From NCBI RefSeq assembly GCF_000156355.1, contig NZ_GG657892.1:1-61683 (forward strand): a DNA stretch of 61,683 nucleotides, given 5' to 3'. Positions 1 through 8,232 of this stretch are shown in pieces (position 1 is the stretch's first letter; the number at the start of each line of letters is the position of its first letter). The translations under genes and the position numbers were made by a program. This DNA comes from Methylophaga thiooxydans DMS010 (GTDB lineage Bacteria; Pseudomonadota; Gammaproteobacteria; Nitrosococcales; Methylophagaceae). The notes beneath the pieces were generated by a model that ran no database searches, had not been told where the DNA came from, and saw only the letters and a program-made list of their open reading frames with translations.

Positions 1-173
1 GACAGATGGATTAAGTAAGACGGGATATAACGGGATTTAATGGTTTTAAATGGGAAGAAGCTTTTAATAATGAGGGTTTGAGTAACATTTAAAGCTTATT
101 TAATAATTAATTATGGATCGCGATCATTTTAAATATAGTAAACATTTAGACACATGAATTGCGATCAAGCTCA
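1..173. promoter_or_regulatory. Left-end transposase-binding sites (L-type)
   Basis: CACATGAATTGCGATC at 151-166 is the same 16-mer found twice, in mirror orientation, at the right end. A degenerate copy, ATGGATCGCGATC, lies at 113-125 (11 of 13 bases match). A weaker candidate, ATGGATTAAG, is at 6-15. In Mu the three left sites lie near 6-27, 111-132 and 151-172 from the terminus; the spacing here suggests the terminus is just off the window. The stretch 18-51 also has three imperfect copies of an ACGGGAT-TTAA-like motif of unknown role. Confidence 0.7.
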
Positions 174-992
174 TTAGTGACGACGACCACTCCAAACAAC
201 TCGCCCAATAATCGAAAGCTCGTTCTGCAAATCAAAATCCAGTGATATCTCAAAAGGCTCATAAGCTGGATTATCACTGGTAACCTTTAACCGCTGACTT
301 GGTAGGCGCTGTAGCCGTTTAACTAGTAATGACTCACCCATTCTGATTACATAGATGCCGTCACGTTTAGCAACGTTGTCAGTGTGATCAACGAGTATAA
401 CGTCGCCTGGACGCAATGCAGGCTCCATGCTCTCACCTTCTACATAAATCAGATATAAATTAGCTGGGCTGCTGTGTAGCTCGTTATATATCCATTCTTT
501 TTTGAATATAAGTGCATCAGTTTCCTCTTCCTCGTGAATGACATAACCGTTGCCAGCTGATGCTTTTACATCAAACAGTGGGATGTGGGCGAATGTTTCC
601 ATAATGCTACCAGTTCCTGCTGAATAGTCTTTGATGCTCGATCCCACTTCTTCGTTGGAAGTGGGATCGACTTGCCCCACTTTAGATTTTCGATCCCGCT
701 TTTCATAAGTTTCTGATTCGTTTGAATTTCTATGTGTTGATGATGAATTATCATCAACATCTAAGTGGGATCGAGTTGGAAAGGTTTCGTTCCCCGTCAG
801 CACGTAATACGAATTAAACCCAAGCCCTAATATTTTTTCTAAATAAATAGCATCAGGGCTACGTTCACCTTTTTCATATTTGGCTTGTGACTGCCTTGTG
901 ATTCCAACAAAGTCAGCAACATCCTGCTGGGTTAAGCGTAGACGCTTACGCTCCTCTAGTATTCTGCCGCCAATGTAAACTAATGATTCCAT
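174..992 (-). CDS. Phage lysogeny repressor, XRE HTH plus S24 self-cleaving domain
   Basis: This 272-residue protein has an N-terminal helix-turn-helix (about residues 7-60, with TQQDVADFVGITRQ) and a C-terminal LexA/CI-type S24 peptidase domain (about 137-270). The catalytic dyad is visible as Ser188 in GESMEPAL and Lys225 in LLVKRLQ. The likely Ala146-Gly147 cleavage bond lies in KASAGNG. It is expected to hold the lytic operon off and to be inactivated by RecA-stimulated self-cleavage after DNA damage. Mu's own repressor is not of this type, so this phage is predicted to be SOS-inducible like the D3112/B3-type relatives. It is divergent from the Ner-like gene. An AAGGG ribosome site precedes the ATG. 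Confidence 0.9.
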   Translation of the reverse strand: MESLVYIGGRILEERKRLRLTQQDVADFVGITRQSQAKYEKGERSPDAIYLEKILGLGFNSYYVLTGNETFPTRSHLDVDDNSSSTHRNSNESETYEKRDRKSKVGQVDPTSNEEVGSSIKDYSAGTGSIMETFAHIPLFDVKASAGNGYVIHEEEETDALIFKKEWIYNELHSSPANLYLIYVEGESMEPALRPGDVILVDHTDNVAKRDGIYVIRMGESLLVKRLQRLPSQRLKVTSDNPAYEPFEISLDFDLQNELSIIGRVVWSGRRH

Positions 993-1097
993 TACAAGCC
1001 CTTGACAATGTTATTTTATGTGTACATAATTTTTGCAGGTGTTATGTTTTGTTTGCATTTATGTAAACGCTTATATATTTAATTACGGATTGTAACA
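993..1097. promoter_or_regulatory. Divergent repressor/ner operator-promoter region
   Basis: Two dyads are visible: TTATGTGTACATAA at 1016-1029 (TTATGT-NN-ACATAA) and GTTTGCATTTATGTAAAC at 1051-1068 (GTTTnCAT-nn-ATGnAAAC). On the minus strand TAAAAT, a possible -10 for the repressor, overlaps the first dyad. On the plus strand TTGCAT (1053-1058) and an A/T-rich TATATT/TATTTA near 1074-1081 could be the early promoter, overlapping the second dyad. The arrangement fits autoregulation and a lysis-lysogeny switch. Confidence 0.6.
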
Positions 1098-1382
1098 ATG
1101 AACTACAAGCAAATACATCAAGCATTGAAAGCCAAAGGTCTTTCTTGGTTAGTCGCTGGTGAAGTAATTGGTTGCACTCATCAGCATGTAATGAATGTTT
1201 GTGCAAGACGAGCGGAAAGTTTAAGAGTTGCACGATCAATATCCGTGCTAATCGAGAAAGATATTGCAGCAGTTTTTCCGGATATTCCCCGCTATCAGTC
1301 TGATGTAAAAACTGATCGCCAAGCCAAAATTGATCAAGCAAAAGCGCGTCTGGCAGAAGCCGGTCTTGCTGAGAGCGCCTAA
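1098..1382 (+). CDS. Ner-like DNA-binding protein
   Basis: A 94-residue protein with a small helix-turn-helix (about residues 15-50; WLVAGEVIGCTHQHVMNVC, then RVARSISVLI). Ner-type proteins are short HTH regulators that turn down early transcription in Mu-like phages once lytic growth starts. Position as first gene of the early operon, facing the repressor across the operator region, supports this role. It is longer than Mu Ner (about 75 residues), the extra part being a charged C-terminal helix. It ends one base before the stop of the convergent leftward gene. Confidence 0.7.
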   Translation: MNYKQIHQALKAKGLSWLVAGEVIGCTHQHVMNVCARRAESLRVARSISVLIEKDIAAVFPDIPRYQSDVKTDRQAKIDQAKARLAEAGLAESA

Positions 1383-1835
1383 TCATGGTTGATAACTATC
1401 CGCATCAAGAGCACTTACATCCGCAAAAAGCACGCGCCCACAAAGCAGTTCAAACCAACGGCGATTCCAGTTCGGCGGCACAAGGTAAGTATCGGCTGGA
1501 TGAGTGCGCTTCAACGTCGCAATCAAACTTTTTAGTTGATAAAGACGGAATGCCAGTTTCTCCTGGGTTTGGTGATCCAGATCGCCAATCTGCTTACAAA
1601 GCGTCGCGGATGAAGGCGGCAATACGTTTTCAACAACTTGCCAAGCAACAGTCTCAGCGAGTTGTGGAAGTTCCTCTGAATTGTCCGGTTCACGTATGTC
1701 CGATTTGTCAACTTTCAATGCTTTTAAAAAAGCTGATAGCTCGGATAAAAGCATGGTCGATGAAATGATGATGAATCCATCATTCTGCCCGTGTAAATAC
1801 GCGGCACTGACGGGTGCTGGTCTGGTTGTTTTCAC
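1383..1835 (-). CDS. Unknown leftward protein between ner and MuA
   Basis: 150 residues from a GTG start at 1835, preceded by a strong ribosome site (AGGAG, eight bases before the start), which is why I prefer this strand over the overlapping plus-strand frame. I do not recognise the family. It has a hydrophobic patch near residues 20-40, a central helical charged region and a WNRRWFELLCGR segment near the end. It is convergent with the Ner-like gene and separated from it by no spacer. A gene reading against the early operon would be expressed in lysogeny, so a role in maintenance or superinfection immunity is possible, but this is inference. Confidence 0.55.
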   Translation of the reverse strand: MKTTRPAPVSAAYLHGQNDGFIIISSTMLLSELSAFLKALKVDKSDIREPDNSEELPQLAETVAWQVVENVLPPSSATLCKQIGDLDHQTQEKLAFRLYQLKSLIATLKRTHPADTYLVPPNWNRRWFELLCGRVLFADVSALDADSYQP

Positions 1836-1925
1836 TTTGTTATCTCCTGTTTGGTTAAAACGCAGAACCAGCCTATCCCGTGCAGTACTGCCGCAACAAT
1901 CAATAAATTTGGAAGTGGTGTTGTG

Positions 1926-2420
1926 ATGAGAATTCCAAAAAGTAAGGTGGCTTGGAAACGCATCCAGCCGAACAATATAAAAGACGCGCTGCGGCTTAAT
2001 AAAGAGTACGCCAGACAGTTCAAAAGGCTAACTGTTCCAGCTATCGCTGAACTGATGGCTGTCAGTGAAGACCGCTTATACAAATGGCTCTCTACTGGTG
2101 ATATGCCAGTCAGTTTTATCCCGGCATATGAGCATATCTGTGAGATGGATTATGTCACCCAATATCTGGGTTACCGAAGTAACAAGCTGATGATTCAAAT
2201 CCCCACAGGGAAAAAAGTGGATGAACTAGGTTTAGCCGAACTACAGCAGCTTTCTGCAGATGCAATGAGTTTGCTAATCAAGTTTTATCGTGAGGGTGAG
2301 TCGGTAGATATCCTTACTTCAGCGCTCACTCGACTGTTAGCTGGCGTGGCATACCACAGAGAAAATGTTATCTCTCAGAGTCAGCCAGGTCTAGATTTTG
2401 AGGGCGGTGAAGATGACTGA
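1926..2420 (+). CDS. Phage early HTH-like protein upstream of MuA
   Basis: About 164 residues. The start is ATG 1926 or the adjacent in-frame GTG 1923; GGAAG at 1911-1915 serves either. Residues 40-75 look like a helix-turn-helix (VPAIAELMAVSEDRLYKWLS), and the rest is predicted helical. Proteins of this kind commonly sit just ahead of the transposase in D3112-like transposable phages, where they are unnamed regulators. Its end overlaps the start of the MuA gene by eight bases, indicating coupled translation. Confidence 0.7.
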   Translation: MRIPKSKVAWKRIQPNNIKDALRLNKEYARQFKRLTVPAIAELMAVSEDRLYKWLSTGDMPVSFIPAYEHICEMDYVTQYLGYRSNKLMIQIPTGKKVDELGLAELQQLSADAMSLLIKFYREGESVDILTSALTRLLAGVAYHRENVISQSQPGLDFEGGEDD

Positions 2421-4581
2421 ACAAAACAGGGAATGGTTCACAGCAACTGAATTAGCAAACAAACCAGGTCTTCCAAAGTACAAGCGTGGCGTTAATCAGC
2501 AGGCCTCAAAACAAGGCTGGAATACAAGGCAAGTAAAAGTAAGAGGTGGATCAGCAAATGAATACCACCTTTCCAGCCTGCCAGTAGAAACTCAGGCCGC
2601 GTTGATAAAACAACACCTGCCGACCCCAGTTAAGAGCAGCTCGGAAAGCACTGAATTTAGCTACGATCCTCAAGCATTATGGCAGCACTATGACAACAAG
2701 CCACAAAAACAAAAGGACGCAGCTCAGAACAAACTCAACCTGCTTTTGCAGGTCATGGCTCTGACAGAAAACGGTGGCGCCACACTTAAGAATGCCTTCT
2801 TACTGGTGGCTGATCAAAACGACATTAGTGAACGCACCATGCAAGGCTGGTATCACGGTACCAAGAGCAAGAAAGGGGTGAAATTCTATGCTCGTCAAGA
2901 CTGGTTAGCCGCGCTGGTACCCGGCTTTGTTGGCCGAACGGTCACAGCAGATATGGATACTGAGGCTTGGGAATTTTACAAAGCCGATTACCTTCGCCTG
3001 GAGCAGCCAGAGTTCGAAGCCTGTTACTACCGACTACAACGTACTGCAGCCGAACAAGGCTGGAAAATCCCCAGCAAAAAAACACTGGAACGTCGCATCA
3101 AAGCCATACCGCTGGCAACCCGCGTTTATCTACGTGAAGGTGAAGCCGGTTTGATCAAACTGTTTCCTGCCCAACAGCGAACAGTCCAAGAGCTACATGC
3201 GCTTGAGTGGATCAATGGTGATGGCTACCAACACAACGTGTTTGTTCTATTGCCAAATGGCGATGTAACGCGCATGAAAACGTGGTTCTGGCAGGACGTC
3301 TACAGCCGCAAAATACTGGCTTACCGCGTCGATGAATCAGAAAACACCGACTCAATCCGAGCCAGTTTTGGCGATGTTGTGGATCAGTTCGGCATACCCG
3401 AACACGTCACTATTGATAACACCCGCGCTGCAGCCAATAAATGGATGACCGGTGGCGTTAAAAACCGCTATCGCTTCACCGTAAAAGAAGATGATCCACT
3501 CGGCCTATTCCCTACGCTCGGTATCAAAGTGCACTGGACATCAGTGATTGGCGGCAAAGGACACGGTCAGGCTAAACCTGTCGAACGTGCCTTTGGTGTT
3601 GGTGGTCTTGGTGAATATCTGGACAAGCATCCTAAGTTTGAAGGTGCCTATACCGGCCCAAACCCAATGGCCAAGCCAGAAAACTACGCCAAAAAAGCGG
3701 TACCCATTGAAACGTTCCTAGCAGTACTGGAACAAGAAATCATTGCTTGGAATGCCAAACCGGCTCGACGCACTGAAATCTGCAACGGCACAAAAAGTTT
3801 TGATCAAGCTTTCACCGAAAGCTATCAAACCGCCGTTATCAAAACAGCTAACCAAGAACAACGTCGCATGTGGCTGCTGATGGCTGAAGCCATCAAAGTG
3901 CAGAAAGATGGATCATTTAATCTTGATGCCGGATCAGCCACAGGACAAGGCAAAAACCGCTACCACGCGCCAGCGTTGCTCGACTTTGCAGGCCAGAAGA
4001 TTACCGTTCGTTTTGACCCTCAAGCGCTGCATGAAATCGTCTATGCCTACACCTTAGATAATCGCTATATCGGTGAGGCGCAATGTATTGAAGCTACTGG
4101 GTTTGGTGATACTGAAGCGGCTCGAAGCTTCAACAAGCATCGCACTCGCTTTATCAAGGCCACCAAGCTGGCAGCGAAAGCCGAAGTCGCGATGGATGCA
4201 ATGGAAGTGGCAAGTCGCCTGCCTTTGCAGCCACAGCCTGAAGTCGCCAACCCGAAAGTGGTCAGACCACTTCGCCCAGCGCCAGAACTAGGCCGACACA
4301 TACCGCAGCCACAACTAACTGACGAACAAAAACAGGATCTGGCTACATTCCAAGCCGAGTTCCAACAGCCACAAGAGCCTGCAGCACAAATCATAAGAAA
4401 TGATGACCCCAGAGCGCGCTACAAGCGTTGGGTCAATTTAGACCGTCGGTTGCGAGAAGGGAGTCAACTCTCAGCAGCTGATCAGAAATTCTGGGCGATG
4501 TACCAGAAAGGCGATGAGTTCCGCTTTATGAGCGAGTTCAGCGCTGACTTTGAGAGCTTCGACGAAACTGTCGAGGCATAA
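2413..4581 (+). CDS. Transposase MuA homologue (DDE)
   Basis: 722 residues from ATG 2413; an upstream TTG at 2398 is in frame but less likely because GGTGAAG directly precedes 2413. The N-terminal part is the Mu-type HTH domain that binds phage ends. The catalytic core has the DDE triad at Asp270 (INGDGYQ), Asp335 (TIDNTRAA) and Glu391 (KPVERAF), almost the same numbers as Mu A (269, 336, 392). A Mu-type C-terminal domain, which in Mu contacts MuB and ClpX, follows. It cuts and joins phage ends to target DNA for integration and replicative transposition. Its expected binding sites are present at both ends of the prophage. Confidence 0.97.
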   Translation: MTEQNREWFTATELANKPGLPKYKRGVNQQASKQGWNTRQVKVRGGSANEYHLSSLPVETQAALIKQHLPTPVKSSSESTEFSYDPQALWQHYDNKPQKQKDAAQNKLNLLLQVMALTENGGATLKNAFLLVADQNDISERTMQGWYHGTKSKKGVKFYARQDWLAALVPGFVGRTVTADMDTEAWEFYKADYLRLEQPEFEACYYRLQRTAAEQGWKIPSKKTLERRIKAIPLATRVYLREGEAGLIKLFPAQQRTVQELHALEWINGDGYQHNVFVLLPNGDVTRMKTWFWQDVYSRKILAYRVDESENTDSIRASFGDVVDQFGIPEHVTIDNTRAAANKWMTGGVKNRYRFTVKEDDPLGLFPTLGIKVHWTSVIGGKGHGQAKPVERAFGVGGLGEYLDKHPKFEGAYTGPNPMAKPENYAKKAVPIETFLAVLEQEIIAWNAKPARRTEICNGTKSFDQAFTESYQTAVIKTANQEQRRMWLLMAEAIKVQKDGSFNLDAGSATGQGKNRYHAPALLDFAGQKITVRFDPQALHEIVYAYTLDNRYIGEAQCIEATGFGDTEAARSFNKHRTRFIKATKLAAKAEVAMDAMEVASRLPLQPQPEVANPKVVRPLRPAPELGRHIPQPQLTDEQKQDLATFQAEFQQPQEPAAQIIRNDDPRARYKRWVNLDRRLREGSQLSAADQKFWAMYQKGDEFRFMSEFSADFESFDETVEA

Positions 4582-4589
4582 AAAAACAA

Positions 4590-4607
4590 ACCCGCTGGCA
4601 GGCGGGT
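4590..4607 (+). other. Intercistronic hairpin between MuA and MuB genes
   Basis: ACCCGC (4590-4595) and GCGGGT (4602-4607) form a six-base stem with a six-base loop in the 50-base gap between the transposase and ATPase genes. No T-run follows, so it is more likely an attenuator or mRNA-stability element than a full terminator. It could set the A:B protein ratio (inference). Confidence 0.5.
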
Positions 4608-4631
4608 AAGTAAAACGTGATGAGGTAAATA

Positions 4632-5396
4632 ATGACAACAAATCAAAACGTGGTCAACTTGGGAGACAGAGTCGAAGCCTCTGTCACCACGGCACCACTG
4701 AAAAACGTCATGCTCTGTACACGATTGCTGGAACAAGCGATGAATCGCCCAGCACATCTACCAGGTATGGTCACTTTCTTTGGCCCGAGTGGCTGGGGTA
4801 AATCGTTTGCTGCAGCTTATGCAGCGAATAAATACCGCGCTTACTACGTTGAATGCAAAAGCACCTGGACAAAAAAAGCGCTGCTCCTTTCCATTCTCAA
4901 AGAAATGGGCATCCAGCCAGATAAGACCAACTATGACATGGTCGAGCAAATCAGTCAGCAGCTGGCGCTGAGTGGTCTGCCGCTCATCATCGATGAGATG
5001 GATCACATCGTCGAAAAGAAAGCCGTCGAAGTAGTGCGTGACATTTATGAAGGATCAAACGCTGCCATCCTGCTGATCGGTGAAGAGAAGCTCCCGACCA
5101 AGCTGCTCAAGTGGGAACGGTTCCACAATCGAATGCTGGCTTGGCAAGGCGCTCAACCTGCCGATCTGGAAGACACACGACAACTGTCCCAACTTTACTG
5201 CCCGGACATCACCATTGCTGATGACCTGCTCGAACGCATCCAGCGTGAAAGCATGGGCGTCGCCCGTCGAATCTGCGTCAATCTCAACCAAGTTCAGCAA
5301 GCCGCCTACTCAGCTGGTACCGACCAAATCGACGTCAAACTCTGGGGTAACCGTCCCCTCTATACCGGCGACGCACCCAGGAGGAAGGTTAAATGA
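4632..5396 (+). CDS. Transposition target-capture ATPase, MuB-like
   Basis: 254-residue AAA+ ATPase with Walker A GPSGWGKS (51-58) and Walker B LPLIIDEMD (Asp121-Glu122). MuB-type proteins coat target DNA, bring it to the MuA transpososome and give target immunity near the element. It is about 60 residues shorter than Mu B (312), lacking most of the N-terminal HTH region. In this it resembles the TniB/B3-phage form. It directly follows the transposase gene and overlaps the next gene by ATGA. Confidence 0.92.
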   Translation: MTTNQNVVNLGDRVEASVTTAPLKNVMLCTRLLEQAMNRPAHLPGMVTFFGPSGWGKSFAAAYAANKYRAYYVECKSTWTKKALLLSILKEMGIQPDKTNYDMVEQISQQLALSGLPLIIDEMDHIVEKKAVEVVRDIYEGSNAAILLIGEEKLPTKLLKWERFHNRMLAWQGAQPADLEDTRQLSQLYCPDITIADDLLERIQRESMGVARRICVNLNQVQQAAYSAGTDQIDVKLWGNRPLYTGDAPRRKVK

Positions 5397-6004
5397 CACA
5401 GCCTGTTCATATCACAAGAGCAAACGGCAAGCTGTCAGGTAGAGATGCCTGCTGGCAAGCCATACGTGAATTGAAAGTGTTTTCTTTACTTGACCTGGAA
5501 GCACACACCAGTGATCACAAACAGCTGAATGAAGTGAATCGCCGAACAGCCAGAACCTACGTGATAGGGCTGGAAGGTGCTGGCTATCTGGAACGCACCA
5601 CCAAGCGCATGGGCGGTGCCATTGTCTGGAGGCTGACTCGTGATGTCGGTGTGAATGCACCTCGCGTCAACCGCAAAGGTGACCACGTCACTGGTGGCGA
5701 GAGCCGTGAACAGATGTGGCGAACCATGCGAATTCTGAGTGATTTCAGTTGGCGTGATTTGGTGGCATCAGCCTCTACGGAAGAAACACCTATCGAACCG
5801 AACACTGCCAAGGATTACATCACCTTTCTGGCTAAGGCGAATTATCTCAAAGAGATAATCCCAGCCAACCATGGTGGTGGTCTGGCGCGATACAAACTAT
5901 TACCCGCGATGAATACCGGTCCAAAGCCGCCGATGATTCAACGCATTAAACAAGTCTTTGATCCCAATTTAAACAAGGTCGTATGGCCAAAGGATGGTGA
6001 GTAA
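5393..6004 (+). CDS. Early phage protein with tandem winged-helix-like repeats
   Basis: 203 residues made of two similar halves. Residues 17-85 (GRDACWQAIRELKVFSLLDL, then ARTYVIGLEGAGYLERT) resemble 105-165 (REQMWRTMRILSDFSWRDLV, then AKDYITFLAKANYLKE). Each looks like a winged helix with a GYLE/NYLK wing. It is a conserved but unnamed gene after MuB in B3/D3112-like phages. A role in DNA binding during transposition or early gene control is inferred. The start overlaps the MuB stop (ATGA), so the two are translated together. Confidence 0.75.
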   Translation: MTQPVHITRANGKLSGRDACWQAIRELKVFSLLDLEAHTSDHKQLNEVNRRTARTYVIGLEGAGYLERTTKRMGGAIVWRLTRDVGVNAPRVNRKGDHVTGGESREQMWRTMRILSDFSWRDLVASASTEETPIEPNTAKDYITFLAKANYLKEIIPANHGGGLARYKLLPAMNTGPKPPMIQRIKQVFDPNLNKVVWPKDGE

Positions 6005-6225
6005 TGGATGAAGCGACAGTAGACGTAATTCAACAATTAATGGCATGGCACCAGAAACGAGTTGATGAATTGCAGCTGATAGTGGATCAAAAAGGTGCCT
6101 CTATCAAAATCGGTGAAGAGATTGAAATAACCGATCCGGAGGTGCTCAAAGGCGTTCATTTAGGCGTGAAGATTAGTTTGTCACTGCTTGGCAAGTTACC
6201 CATTTCATTAAAGGAAGGTGAGTAA
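6004..6225 (+). CDS. Small early phage protein, unknown
   Basis: 73 residues, rich in charged residues, with no recognised domain. The N-terminal half is likely one amphipathic helix ([20 protein letters not shown]). Its start touches the previous stop and its own TAA overlaps the ATG of csrA (TAATG), so it is an integral part of the early operon. Confidence 0.65.
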   Translation: MDEATVDVIQQLMAWHQKRVDELQLIVDQKGASIKIGEEIEITDPEVLKGVHLGVKISLSLLGKLPISLKEGE

Positions 6226-6404
6226 TGCTGATTTTAACAAGACGTGTGGGCGAAGCCCTGATTATCGGTGATGACGTTGTCGTGAATGTGCTTGGTACCA
6301 AAGGTAATCAAGTCCGGATCGGGGTTGAAGCCCCAAAAGATGTCTCTGTTCATCGTGAAGAAATTTATAACCGCATTCAGAAAGAAAAGGATGACAACAA
6401 ATGA
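6225..6404 (+). CDS. csrA: Carbon storage regulator CsrA homologue, phage-encoded
   Basis: A 59-residue gene. It is a full CsrA/RsmA: begins [18 protein letters not shown], contains [20 protein letters not shown], and keeps Leu4, Arg6/Arg7 and Arg44, which contact RNA in CsrA. CsrA dimers bind GGA motifs in mRNA leaders and block or promote translation. It is overlapped by the gene before (TAATG) and after (ATGA), so it is a true early-operon member, not debris. It would be made with MuA and MuB and could reset host metabolism or time phage translation. It is very close to host-type CsrA, implying fairly recent capture. Confidence 0.95.
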   Translation: MLILTRRVGEALIIGDDVVVNVLGTKGNQVRIGVEAPKDVSVHREEIYNRIQKEKDDNK

Positions 6405-6733
6405 GCGACTGGAAACAAGTACTCAAAACCGAATGTGAGAAAACATCACAAGCCAAGGTGGCCGCTGTTCTCAGACAGAATGATGGCTTTCCTTCACCAA
6501 CCGTGATTAACCAGGTCATCAAGAGTAAATACCCCGGCAGAACTGACCGACTGCAAGCACTCATTGAAGGCAAGTTTATGTCCGGCAGTGTGCAATGCCC
6601 GGTGGTTGGTGCTATCCCCAGCGACCAATGCATTGAATACCAAAGCCGCCCGTATGCAGCAACAAACCCGACACGCATTCAACTTTATAGAGCCTGCCGT
6701 GGCGGCTGTGAACACAGCAAAATTGGAGCCTAA
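6401..6733 (+). CDS. Early phage HTH protein with C-terminal Cys cluster
   Basis: 110 residues. The N-terminal half resembles an HTH of the XRE kind ([20 protein letters not shown]). The C-terminal half has four cysteines (QCPVVG, DQCIEY, ACRGGC) likely to bind zinc. Such proteins are common in the early operon of Mu-like phages and are annotated only as putative regulators. The start overlaps the csrA stop, so the two are translated as a pair. Confidence 0.7.
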   Translation: MSDWKQVLKTECEKTSQAKVAAVLRQNDGFPSPTVINQVIKSKYPGRTDRLQALIEGKFMSGSVQCPVVGAIPSDQCIEYQSRPYAATNPTRIQLYRACRGGCEHSKIGA

Positions 6734-6735
6734 TC

Positions 6736-7005
6736 ATGAACAAGAATTTGGGTAACGACATCATCAGCAAAAAAGTAGAAGACGTTCGCCACTGCTTAGC
6801 AGAACTAGCACGACGTGGCCTCACCATTACCGATATCAACATCGGTGAAGCCAGAAAGCCGACCATCACCATCGTCGGCTACAACGACAGTCCAGGTGGA
6901 CTTAAGGGCGGCACAAAAACCCGCATTAAAACCGGCCTACGTCGTCTCGAAACCTACGCCACAGAAGTCAGCGGCTGCCAGGTGCAGTGGAAAGTTGTGG
7001 CTTAA
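6736..7005 (+). CDS. Conserved early phage protein, unknown
   Basis: 89 residues, unrecognised. The N-terminal helix (KVEDVRHCLAELARRGLTIT) is followed by beta-rich segments ending in GCQVQWKVV, with a basic GLKGGTKTRIKTGLRRL stretch that could contact nucleic acid. It lies two bases after the preceding gene in the early operon. It is semi-essential early-region material by analogy with Mu. Confidence 0.6.
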   Translation: MNKNLGNDIISKKVEDVRHCLAELARRGLTITDINIGEARKPTITIVGYNDSPGGLKGGTKTRIKTGLRRLETYATEVSGCQVQWKVVA

Positions 7006-7018
7006 ACAGGAGTAACCC

Positions 7019-7636
7019 ATGAATACAGCTATCAATACAGAGCAACACAAGGTGAACGCACAAGGTCACCTTGTACCCATTAGCAAAATCAAACAAATCG
7101 ATCTGGATCGTGATGATCTTATCGAAGAACTGTTTGGTAAGGCCGAGTTGCTGCGAGAGCAGATGGTCGCCTTCAAAGCTCAGGCGATGAATGACGTTTA
7201 TGCCTTCGTCGAGCTTGTTGCAGAAAAATACGATGCCAAGCTCGGTGGCAAAAAAGGCAATATCAGCCTCACCAGCTATGACGGTAAACGCCAGATTCGC
7301 ATTCAAATGGCCGAGCTGTTGCACTTCGATGAGCGTGCTGAAGCAGCTAAATCCCTGATTGATGAATGCATTCAAGAATGGTCAGAAGGCAGCAACGACA
7401 ATATCAAAGCCCTGGTCGATCACGCCTTCAAAACCAACACTGAAGGCCAGCTTAGTGCTGCCCGAATCCTCGGACTGCTGCGGCTGGAGATTGACGATCA
7501 CAAATGGAAGCAAGCCATGGAGGCGCTGAAAGATTCGATGCAAATCACTGGCTCCAGCGCCTATGTGCGTTTCTATTACCGCCCGACCACCGAGAGCAAG
7601 TTTCAGAATCTGGCTCTCGATATGGCTGCTCTGTGA
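7019..7636 (+). CDS. DUF3164 family phage protein
   Basis: 205 residues, recognised by its overall pattern as the DUF3164 family, widespread in Mu-like phages and of unknown biochemical function (seen in sequence: SKIKQIDLDRDDLIEEL near the N-terminus, GGKKGNISLTSYDGKRQI in the middle, YVRFYYRPT near the end). Mostly helical with a central beta hairpin. Its ribosome site is ACAGGAG, which resembles a partial CsrA target. Confidence 0.85.
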   Translation: MNTAINTEQHKVNAQGHLVPISKIKQIDLDRDDLIEELFGKAELLREQMVAFKAQAMNDVYAFVELVAEKYDAKLGGKKGNISLTSYDGKRQIRIQMAELLHFDERAEAAKSLIDECIQEWSEGSNDNIKALVDHAFKTNTEGQLSAARILGLLRLEIDDHKWKQAMEALKDSMQITGSSAYVRFYYRPTTESKFQNLALDMAAL

Positions 7637-7644
7637 GGTCTTCT

Positions 7645-7869
7645 ATGGAAATGATTGTATTCGAAGACAGGGGCCAGGACTTTCTGGAGTGGGACATCGA
7701 TGAAGATGGCGTCGTTGTTGATTCAAGACCATTTCAGGCTGGTATCTGGAGTGGCACGTTTGTATCAGACATAAAAGTTGGTGAGCGACCAACCGTCACC
7801 AGTCCCCGTGATGGGGTTCAACGACAGTTGAAGTATCGCGTCATCGATATTCAGCCTAAATCCGCTTAA
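7645..7869 (+). CDS. Small acidic early phage protein, unknown
   Basis: 74 residues from ATG 7645, chosen over an upstream in-frame start because GAGG at 7635-7638 precedes it and the longer version would run through the DUF3164 gene. It is acidic and beta-rich (DFLEWDIDEDGVVVDSRPF), with no recognised domain. It is last before a 168-base noncoding stretch. Confidence 0.6.
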   Translation: MEMIVFEDRGQDFLEWDIDEDGVVVDSRPFQAGIWSGTFVSDIKVGERPTVTSPRDGVQRQLKYRVIDIQPKSA

Positions 7870-8037
7870 CCAACGGCGCGTCAGCAGACAGGTGGTGCCA
7901 GCAAAAAACTAACAGACTGCAGCTGAGACGGTGGGTTTTATAACCTTTCTCCCCGCCGGGCAACGCCGACTGATCCACGAGACGGATTACTTAGCCCCTT
8001 CGTTGGGGTTAAGGCAGTGAAAAATCCGGGAGATGAT
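7870..8037 (+). other. Structured noncoding stretch in early operon
   Basis: 168 bases without a convincing gene. Visible hairpins: AGCCCC/GGGGTT with a short loop at about 7992-8011, ATCC/GGAT around 7973-7987, and GGC-AAC-GCC near 7960. No T-run follows, so I do not call a terminator. It could be a leader or regulatory RNA for the next gene (weak inference). Confidence 0.4.
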
Positions 8038-8232
8038 ATGGATGAATTAAGGAACCCAATCTGTTTTGCACGTTGCATCTGGCGGTCGCTTAGTCGTGGT
8101 CGGTATATATCTGGTCACAAGTACAAAACAGCAAAAGAGGTTACACCGGAAAACATTCATATCCTCCGCTGTAAACATTGTGGCCATAACTCCATTGCAT
8201 GGAGCTGGGGATCGTTAGAGGAATCCAAATAA
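8038..8232 (+). CDS. Small phage protein with CxxC zinc-knuckle-like motif
   Basis: 64 residues from ATG 8038, served by GGGAG at 8028-8032; an in-frame GTG at 8017 has no good ribosome site. A CKHCGH motif near the C-terminus and earlier cysteines (ICFARC) suggest a small metal-binding protein. Its TAA overlaps the next ATG (TAATG). Family unknown. Confidence 0.6.
   Translation: MDELRNPICFARCIWRSLSRGRYISGHKYKTAKEVTPENIHILRCKHCGHNSIAWSWGSLEESK

Noticed and set aside
1385..1768. Plus-strand open frame of 127 codons after the ner gene
   Set aside because: No good ribosome site, low-complexity-like composition, and the opposite strand has a gene with an ideal ribosome site in the same place.
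7870..8037. Possible tRNA or small RNA gene
   Set aside because: No cloverleaf or anticodon arm could be drawn; only short hairpins are visible.
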